DNA from: Streptacidiphilus jeojiense
Lineage (GTDB): Bacteria; Actinomycetota; Actinomycetes; Streptomycetales; Streptomycetaceae
Direction: 5' to 3'
Assembly: GCF_000719095.1 (NCBI RefSeq)
Contig: NZ_JOEH01000009.1
Location: forward strand, 62,001-126,000
DNA: 64,000 nucleotides
The first letter of the stretch is position 1. Every line of letters starts with the position of its first letter. This document shows, piece after piece, positions 58,475 to 64,000 of this stretch. The notes below the pieces were generated by a model, which was given only the letters and a program-made list of their open reading frames with translations, had not been told where the DNA came from and made no database searches. The translations under genes were made by a program, and so were the position numbers.

Positions 58475-58511
58475 GCGAGGCCCCCGCCCGGACTTCGGGT
58501 GGGGGCCTCGC
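58475..58511. terminator. Bidirectional terminator (16-bp stem)
   Basis: GCGAGGCCCCCGCCCG (58475-58490) pairs with 58496-58511 with one G-U pair around a GACTT loop, between convergent stops at 58425 and 58544. Confidence 0.8.
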
Positions 58512-58543
58512 CGTTGTCGGCGGGAGCGTCGGCCTCGGCCGGC

Positions 58544-59854
58544 TCAGCCCTGCGCGGGGTGCGGGACGGCTGCGACCACGCCGGGTGCGCTCTTCGCCGG
58601 TTCGGGCACCGCGAGTTCGGCCACCTCCCCGACTGGTGTGCCGAGGATCGCCAGGGCAGGGGCCACCATCAGCGCCACCGCCAGCGGGACCATCACGACC
58701 AGCAGGGCCAGCATGCCGCCGGGCGCCCCGAACAGGGCCACGAACAGTCCGGCCAGCAGCGGTCCGCACCACTCCAGCGCATAGGCGCCGAAACGGTTCA
58801 CCGCGGCGACCCGGCCCAGCATCCCGTCCGGGACCAGCCGCATCAGATAGGTCGTCAGCACCACATTGACCGGGACGGTGGCCACCTGGGTGAGGCAGAC
58901 CACCAGCGCGATCTCCCACACCTGCGGCACCAGCGCGGTGACGGCCAGTCCGAGGGTGAAGATCCACACCGCGCCGCAGAGCAGCACCCGGGCCCGGAAC
59001 CGCCGGGCCACCGCCGGGGCGACCAGCGAGCCGGCGAAGCCTCCGGCCACGGTCGTCGCGCTGACCAGACCGATCGCGGTGGGGCCGCCGCCGCGGTGCG
59101 CGACCAGGGCGATCAGCAGCAGCAGGAAGGCCTGCGCGACCATGTTCAGCACCGAGGCCATCACCACCACGAAGCGCACGAACGGCTGCACCCGCACGAA
59201 GCGGAGGCCGGCCGAGACGTCCGCGAGCACCGAGGTCCGCGGAGCCGCCGCGTCACGGTCCGGGCCGAGCGGCCGGCGGATGTTGAGCGCGCCGAGGGCG
59301 GCGAAGACGAAGGAGAGCGCGTCCGCGCCGAAGGGCACCCAGCGGGCCAGCCCGAACAGCACGCCGCCGACCGGGGCGCCGAGCAGCTGCGCCAGCATGT
59401 CCCGGCTCATGGCCTGTCCGTTGGCGGTCGCCAGCTGCTCCTTGGGCACGATCCGGGCCAGCGCCGGGGTGCCCGCGCCCATCACCACGCCCGAGAGCAG
59501 ACCGCTCAGCAGCGAGGCCGCCACCAGCAGCGGCAGCGACGGCCGGTCGGCCCGCGCCAGTACGGTCACCGCGGCCAGCACCGCGGCCTGGGCCAGCGGT
59601 CCGGCCACCAGGATGGCCCGGCGTGAGACCCGGTCGGCCAGCACACCGCCCCACAGTGCGGTGACCACGACGCCGAGCAGGTTGGCCGAGCCGATCACAC
59701 CCGCCTTGCTCACCGAGCCGGTGCTCGCCAGGACGAGCAGCGGGAAGGCGATCGCCGAGACGCTGGTGCCCAGGGCGGAGAGGGTGTTCCCGGTCCACCA
59801 CCCGACGTAGTCGCCGTTGCGCCACAGGGGCGGCTGGCGCTCTGGTTCGCTCAC
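58544..59854 (-). CDS. MFS transporter (drug/export type)
   Basis: 436 residues from GTG 59854, with AGGAGG upstream; longer upstream readings are artefacts. Twelve hydrophobic segments of the MFS_3/MdtH-like exporter group ('WTGNTLSALGTSVSAIAFPL', loop 2-3 'GGVLADRVSRRAILVAGPL', 'TTYLMRLVPDGMLGRVAAVN'). Expected to use proton antiport to export small molecules. Its position next to the NRPS and P450 makes product export or self-resistance likely. Divergent from the P450 gene by 253 bp. Confidence 0.88.
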   Translation of the reverse strand: MSEPERQPPLWRNGDYVGWWTGNTLSALGTSVSAIAFPLLVLASTGSVSKAGVIGSANLLGVVVTALWGGVLADRVSRRAILVAGPLAQAAVLAAVTVLARADRPSLPLLVAASLLSGLLSGVVMGAGTPALARIVPKEQLATANGQAMSRDMLAQLLGAPVGGVLFGLARWVPFGADALSFVFAALGALNIRRPLGPDRDAAAPRTSVLADVSAGLRFVRVQPFVRFVVVMASVLNMVAQAFLLLLIALVAHRGGGPTAIGLVSATTVAGGFAGSLVAPAVARRFRARVLLCGAVWIFTLGLAVTALVPQVWEIALVVCLTQVATVPVNVVLTTYLMRLVPDGMLGRVAAVNRFGAYALEWCGPLLAGLFVALFGAPGGMLALLVVMVPLAVALMVAPALAILGTPVGEVAELAVPEPAKSAPGVVAAVPHPAQG

Positions 59855-60107
59855 TGGTTCCTCCTGGGATGGGTCTGGCTGGGATGTGTCCGGCTGGGAC
59901 GGGTCCCGGCACGGGTCCGTGTGCCCGCGCGACCCGTCCACTGTGGGGCGTGCACCCGGTGTCGGCCCAGGCACGTTCCGGTCGTGGTGCGGTCGTTGCG
60001 GCGGCATTCTTCCTGCCGGTCCGGTTGCCTGGTGGCGGCCGTGCTCCGGGGCTGGAATCTCCTCATCGCTCACGACAGGGGAGCGCCGTCCGACGGAGGT
60101 GAGACGC

Positions 60108-61370
60108 ATGGCTGCCCAGGTACTGGACCTCGGTGTCGACCTGGCCGACCCGGAGACGTTCGCGAAGGACGACCTCGGGGCGTACTGGCGCCGGCTGCGT
60201 CACGAGGACCCGGTGCACTGGCAGCCGGCCGCCGCGGGCCGCCCGGGATTCTGGGTGGTCAGCCGCTACGCGGACCTGATGACCGTCTACCGCGACCCGG
60301 CCCGGTTCACCTCCGAGCAGGGGAACGTGCTGGTCACGCTGCTCGCCGGGGAGGACTCGGCGGGCGGCAAGATGTGCGCCGTCACCGACGGGGCGCGCCA
60401 CCGCGAGGTGCGCAACGTGCTGCTGAAGTCCTTCTCGCCGCGGGTGCTGGCCCCGATCGCCGACCGGGTCCGCCGCAACACCGCACGGCGGGTGGCTCGG
60501 GCGGTGCTGCTGGGCGAGTGCGACTTCGCCGCCGAGGTCTCCGAGCACGTCCCGATGGCCACCGTCTCCGACCTGCTCGGGGTGCCCGAGTCGGACCGGG
60601 CCTTCCTGCTGGAGCGCAGCCGGGAGACGCTCAGCTCCGGCGAGGCCGGCCAGAGCGAGGAGGACGGCTGGAGCGCGCGCAGCGACATCCTGCTCTACTT
60701 CGCCGACCTGATGGAGCAGCGCCGCGGCGGCGACGCCGAGGACGTGATCAGCGTGCTGGTCAACGCCCGGATCAACGGCGCCCCGCTGAGCCGCGAGGAG
60801 ATCGTCCTCAACTGCTACAGCCTGATCCTGGGCGGGGACGAGACCAGCCGGCTCACCATGAACGACGTCGTGCACACCCTGGCTGGTGAACCCGCGCAGT
60901 GGCAGGCACTGCGGGAGGGCGAGGTCGGCGCCGACTCCGCCTGCGAGGAGGCGCTCCGGTGGGCGACGCCCACCATGCACTTCGGCCGCACCGCGACCGA
61001 ACGGGTGCTGCTGGGCGACCGGGAGATCCAGCCCGGGGACATCGTCACGGTCTGGCACTCCTCGGCCAACCGGGACGAGACCGTCTTCCCCGACCCGGAC
61101 CGCTTCGACCTGGCCCGCACCCCCAACCGGCATGTGGCGTTCGGCTACGGACCGCACTTCTGCCTCGGGGCGCACCTGGCCCGGGTGGAGATCACCGCGC
61201 TGCTGGACGCGCTGCGCCGGTTCACCTCCGCGATCGAGGTCGCCGGGGAGACGGCCAGGTTCCACTCCAACTTCCTGGCGGGCTTCAGCCGCCTCCCGGT
61301 CCGGTTCACCCCCGACAAGGCCGGACTCTCCGCCTTCGCCGCCGAACTGAAGGCCGAACGCACCGCCTGA
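60108..61370 (+). CDS. Cytochrome P450, probably NRPS-associated
   Basis: 420 residues from ATG 60108 (GGAGGTG upstream). Heme-binding loop 'FGYGPHFCLGAHLAR' with Cys352, ExxR in 'CEEALRWATP', and I-helix 'SLILGGDETSRLTMND' where the usual AG-x-[DE]-T reads GGDET. This I-helix and the 'MCAVTDGARHREVRNVLL' segment remind me of P450s that hydroxylate amino acids tethered to NRPS carrier proteins (NovI/NikQ/OxyD type). The NRPS gene begins 100 bp downstream on the same strand, so beta-hydroxylation of a carrier-bound residue is a reasonable prediction. Soluble, needs ferredoxin partners not seen here. Confidence 0.88.
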   Translation: MAAQVLDLGVDLADPETFAKDDLGAYWRRLRHEDPVHWQPAAAGRPGFWVVSRYADLMTVYRDPARFTSEQGNVLVTLLAGEDSAGGKMCAVTDGARHREVRNVLLKSFSPRVLAPIADRVRRNTARRVARAVLLGECDFAAEVSEHVPMATVSDLLGVPESDRAFLLERSRETLSSGEAGQSEEDGWSARSDILLYFADLMEQRRGGDAEDVISVLVNARINGAPLSREEIVLNCYSLILGGDETSRLTMNDVVHTLAGEPAQWQALREGEVGADSACEEALRWATPTMHFGRTATERVLLGDREIQPGDIVTVWHSSANRDETVFPDPDRFDLARTPNRHVAFGYGPHFCLGAHLARVEITALLDALRRFTSAIEVAGETARFHSNFLAGFSRLPVRFTPDKAGLSAFAAELKAERTA

Positions 61371-61469
61371 CGGTGGATCACCGAAGCACCAGCCACCAGC
61401 CACGAACCACCAGCCACGAACCACCAGTCGCCAGCCACGAGCCACGACGAGTCACAGAGGATGCCCGAC

Positions 61470-64000
61470 GTGAATTCCCAGGAGCGATCAGTAGAGACGG
61501 GCGAGCACCCCGACGCCCGGGTGACCCGGACCCTGGAGGGGATACTCTCCGCCGAGGGGCCGCTGAACGGTCAGGCCTCGCCCTTCCACGTCATGGTCAG
61601 CGCCCGGATCACCGGACCGCTGGACCGGGACCGGCTGCGCGCCGCGCTGGCCCGGGTGACCGGACGGCACGCCGCCCTGCGGACCGTGTTCACCCGCGAC
61701 GCCGAGACCGGTGCCCTCGGCACCCGGGTACTGGCCGACTGGCAGCCGGTCGTGGTGGAGCAGGAACTGCCGACGGTCCCCGCGGACGCCGACCCGGTGC
61801 AGGTGCTGCACCGGCTGCTGACCCCCGCCGTGCCGGCCCAGCTGCGTCCCTACGAGGCGCCGCCGGTCCGCTTCGTACTGACCGCCGCCGGGCCCGGCCG
61901 CCATGTGCTGACCCTGATCGGCCACCACGTGGTGCTGGACGGCTGGAGCATCGGCCTGCTCTGGGAGGAGATCGCCGCTGACTACGCCGGTACCGCCGGG
62001 GACGCTGACGAGGCCCCCGGGATGGAGCTGCTCGCCGCGGCCGAGCGCACCGACGCCGTCGCCGCGCTGACCGCCGAGCGCGCTGCGATGCTCGCCGACT
62101 GGCCGACCGTCGTGGAGCTCCCCAGCGACCTGGACCGGCCCGCGGTCCGCACCTGCGCCGGGGTCCGACTGCCCTTCACCATCACCGAGTCGGCCCGGGC
62201 CGGCTGCGTGGCGCTGGCCGCATCGCTCGGCGTCAGCCGCAACGCGGTGCTCCTGGGCGCCTGGGCGCTGGTGGTGGCCCGGCGCACCGGACGGCAGCGG
62301 CTGCTGGTGGGCGTCCCCACCGTCGGCCGGCACAACCGCAGTGCCATGCGGGTCGTCGGCGGTGCCACCGGCCTCGGCCCGGTGGCCTGCGAGATCCCGG
62401 AGGACGGGACGGTGGCCGACTACGTCCGGAGCACCGCCCGGGCGCTGCGGGAACTGCTGCGGTACGGCCGGGTGCCGTTCGAGGACCTGGTGACCGGGCT
62501 GACCCGGGGCGGCGACCGCTCCCGCAACCCGCTGGCACAGATCGCCTTCGGCGCGCACAGCGAGCTGGTGCCGACCGTGCTGCCGGCCGGCGGGGTGGAC
62601 TTCGAGATCTGCGTCGGGCACACCGGCGGCACCGCCTACGACGCCATGCTGCACGTGCTCGGCTGGGACGCCCAGCCGGCGCTGGAACTCGAGTACGCGA
62701 CCTCGGTGCTGACCGCGCAGGAGGCGCTCGACCTGGCCGGCTCCTTCGAGCAGGCGCTGCTCGAACTGGCCGCCGCCCCGGACCGCCCGCTGGCCGAGGT
62801 CGGCACGGTCTCCCCGGCCCAGCGGCGCCGGCTGGACGCCCTGGAGCGCGGCCCCGAGGCGACCGTCGACGCGGGGCTGTGGCAGCTGATCGAGGAGGTG
62901 GCCGTACGCACCCCGGACGCCCCCGCGGTCCGCGCCGACGAAGCCCCGGAGTCGACCCTGACCTACCGTCAACTGCTGGATGCTGCAGCCGAACTGTCCG
63001 CGCGTCTGGCCGCCGCCGGGGTCGCCGAGGGCGACCGGGTGGGCCTGGCGCTGCGCCGCTCGGTCGACGAGATCGTCGCGATCGCGGCGGTCCTGCGGAT
63101 CGGCGCCGCCTACGTGGGCATCGACGCCGGCAACCCGCCCGCGGCCAACACCGCGGTCCTGGACGGCGCGCAGGCACGGGTGGTGCTCGGCGACCCGGAC
63201 CGGCTGGAGGCGCTGGGCGCCGCCGGGACCGGGCGCACCCTGCTGACCGTGGCACCGCCCGCCGCCACCGCGCCGGTCGGTGTCGCGCTGGTCGGCACCG
63301 CGCCGGTCGGCACCGTGCCGCCGCCCGCGCCCGCCGACCCCGACCGGATCGCCTACCTGGCCTTCACCTCCGGCACCACCGGCGCGCCGAAGGGCGCGAT
63401 GATCCCCTGCCGGGGCGTGGTCCGGCTGGCCCACCGGCCGCAGTTCCTGCGGCCCGGGGCGACCGACCGCTTCCTGCGCCTGGCCCCGCTGGCCTTCGAC
63501 GCCTCGACGCTGGAGATCTTCGCCCCGCTGCTGGCCGGCGGCACGATCGAGGTCTTCACCGGCCGGCACGTCACCGCCTCGGCGCTGGCCCGGGTGCTGG
63601 AGCAGCGCGAGGTCACCGGCCTCTGGCTCTCCGCGGGCCTGTTCCGCCTGGTCGCCGACTTCCGCCCGGCCGCCTTCCGCTCGGTGCTGCAGCTGCTCAC
63701 CGGCGGGGACGTGGTGCCGCCGGCGCAGGTGGCCCAGGTCCTGCGGACCTGCCCCGGACTGCGCGTCAGCAACGGCTACGGGCCCACCGAGAACACCACC
63801 TTCACCACCGTCCACCATGTCGACGAACCGGCCGCCGCCACCGCGTCCGGGCTGCCGATCGGCCGCCCGATCCAGGGCACCGGCGTGCTGGTGCTCGACC
63901 GGTCCGGCCGACCGGTACCGCCCGGCGGCGTCGGCGAGCTGTACACCTACGGCGCCGGCCTGGCGGCGGGTTACGCCGGGGCGCCGGAGGAGACGGCCCG
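61470..64000 (+). CDS. Nonribosomal peptide synthetase, C-A module, 3' end outside window
   Basis: Over 840 codons are visible and the frame is open at the right edge. GTG 61470 is preferred: AGAGG (61455-61460) abuts the in-frame ATG 61461 too closely. A condensation-type domain comes first (about 20-460) with the active-site 'GHHVVLDGWS' (second His at residue 153) intact. An adenylation domain follows (from about 470): core A3 'LAFTSGTTGAPKGAM', A4 'FDASTLEIF', A5 'NGYGPTENTTFTT'. By alignment to GrsA positions, the specificity residues read D-A-L-W-L-G-G-T-F, a valine-type code. A starting C domain with no upstream NRPS in the window suggests either an acylated first residue or acceptance from another protein. 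Confidence 0.92.
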   Translation, partial: MNSQERSVETGEHPDARVTRTLEGILSAEGPLNGQASPFHVMVSARITGPLDRDRLRAALARVTGRHAALRTVFTRDAETGALGTRVLADWQPVVVEQELPTVPADADPVQVLHRLLTPAVPAQLRPYEAPPVRFVLTAAGPGRHVLTLIGHHVVLDGWSIGLLWEEIAADYAGTAGDADEAPGMELLAAAERTDAVAALTAERAAMLADWPTVVELPSDLDRPAVRTCAGVRLPFTITESARAGCVALAASLGVSRNAVLLGAWALVVARRTGRQRLLVGVPTVGRHNRSAMRVVGGATGLGPVACEIPEDGTVADYVRSTARALRELLRYGRVPFEDLVTGLTRGGDRSRNPLAQIAFGAHSELVPTVLPAGGVDFEICVGHTGGTAYDAMLHVLGWDAQPALELEYATSVLTAQEALDLAGSFEQALLELAAAPDRPLAEVGTVSPAQRRRLDALERGPEATVDAGLWQLIEEVAVRTPDAPAVRADEAPESTLTYRQLLDAAAELSARLAAAGVAEGDRVGLALRRSVDEIVAIAAVLRIGAAYVGIDAGNPPAANTAVLDGAQARVVLGDPDRLEALGAAGTGRTLLTVAPPAATAPVGVALVGTAPVGTVPPPAPADPDRIAYLAFTSGTTGAPKGAMIPCRGVVRLAHRPQFLRPGATDRFLRLAPLAFDASTLEIFAPLLAGGTIEVFTGRHVTASALARVLEQREVTGLWLSAGLFRLVADFRPAAFRSVLQLLTGGDVVPPAQVAQVLRTCPGLRVSNGYGPTENTTFTTVHHVDEPAAATASGLPIGRPIQGTGVLVLDRSGRPVPPGGVGELYTYGAGLAAGYAGAPEETA

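Noticed and set aside
61488..63818. Minus-strand open frame of 776 codons
   Set aside because: Antisense shadow of the NRPS, whose C and A domain motifs are intact on the plus strand.

Overview
The window is high-GC, GC3-biased DNA with strong Shine-Dalgarno sites, frequent GTG starts and several leaderless-looking promoters. Its gene families (AfsR-type SARP regulator, MmyB-type XRE regulator, NRPS, type II thioesterase, many Tat/Sec-secreted proteins, tRNA-Ser attachment remnants) point to a filamentous actinomycete, most likely Streptomycetaceae (Streptomyces, Kitasatospora or Streptacidiphilus). The genus is inference; no ribosomal RNA or housekeeping gene is present to fix it.

Bases 1-2.4 kb are accessory DNA: a HigB/HigA toxin-antitoxin pair running in from the left edge, a tyrosine-integrase remnant whose catalytic Tyr has become Cys, an insertion sequence with 31-bp terminal inverted repeats and a frameshifted DDE transposase, and the tail of an IS630-like transposase abutting the IS end. 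Bases 2.5-7.1 kb hold the most unusual cassette: a viperin-like radical SAM enzyme with a leaderless promoter, translationally coupled to a NUDT15-like Nudix hydrolase, facing a three-gene operon (small membrane protein, trypsin-like protease, TPR protein with a PLD-like C-terminal domain). Bases 7.4-9.6 kb are a type VII secretion-type polymorphic toxin operon (WXG100-like partner, CdiA-type tRNase toxin, SitI3-like immunity protein).

Bases 9.8-16.6 kb carry the 3' half of a tRNA-Ser(UGA), a second copy of its anticodon-loop core at 16.3 kb (attachment-site scars), IS30 and IS3 remnants, a beheaded papain-like protease gene and small hypothetical operons. Two paralogous secreted beta-helix/PKD proteins (10.7-13.5 and 16.6-19.5 kb) and a sedolisin (27.5-30.6 kb) share the same C-terminal repeat module built around an LDTR motif.

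Bases 19.6-33.2 kb contain an M48 membrane protease with a partner, a nitrilase-family enzyme and a run of secreted proteins, many in convergent pairs separated by strong bidirectional terminators. Bases 33.4-40.5 kb are an operon of two CusA-like RND transporters around a small lipoprotein, unusual for a Gram-positive. Bases 40.7-47.6 kb hold hydrolases, TetR and XRE regulators, a cupin, a processive-type GT2 with a small membrane protein, and a hypothetical. Bases 48.0-53.1 kb hold a small Asn-rich secreted protein, a fused hydratase/DUF35 plus Ltp2-like aldolase pair, a tandem GNAT and a type II thioesterase.

From about 52.3 kb to the right edge the genes look like the edge of an NRPS biosynthetic cluster: thioesterase, SARP/NB-ARC/TPR and XRE/NB-ARC regulators divergent from each other across 12-bp tandem repeats, an MFS exporter, a cytochrome P450, and a C-A NRPS module whose specificity residues read D-A-L-W-L-G-G-T-F, a valine-type code. 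The NRPS runs off the right edge.
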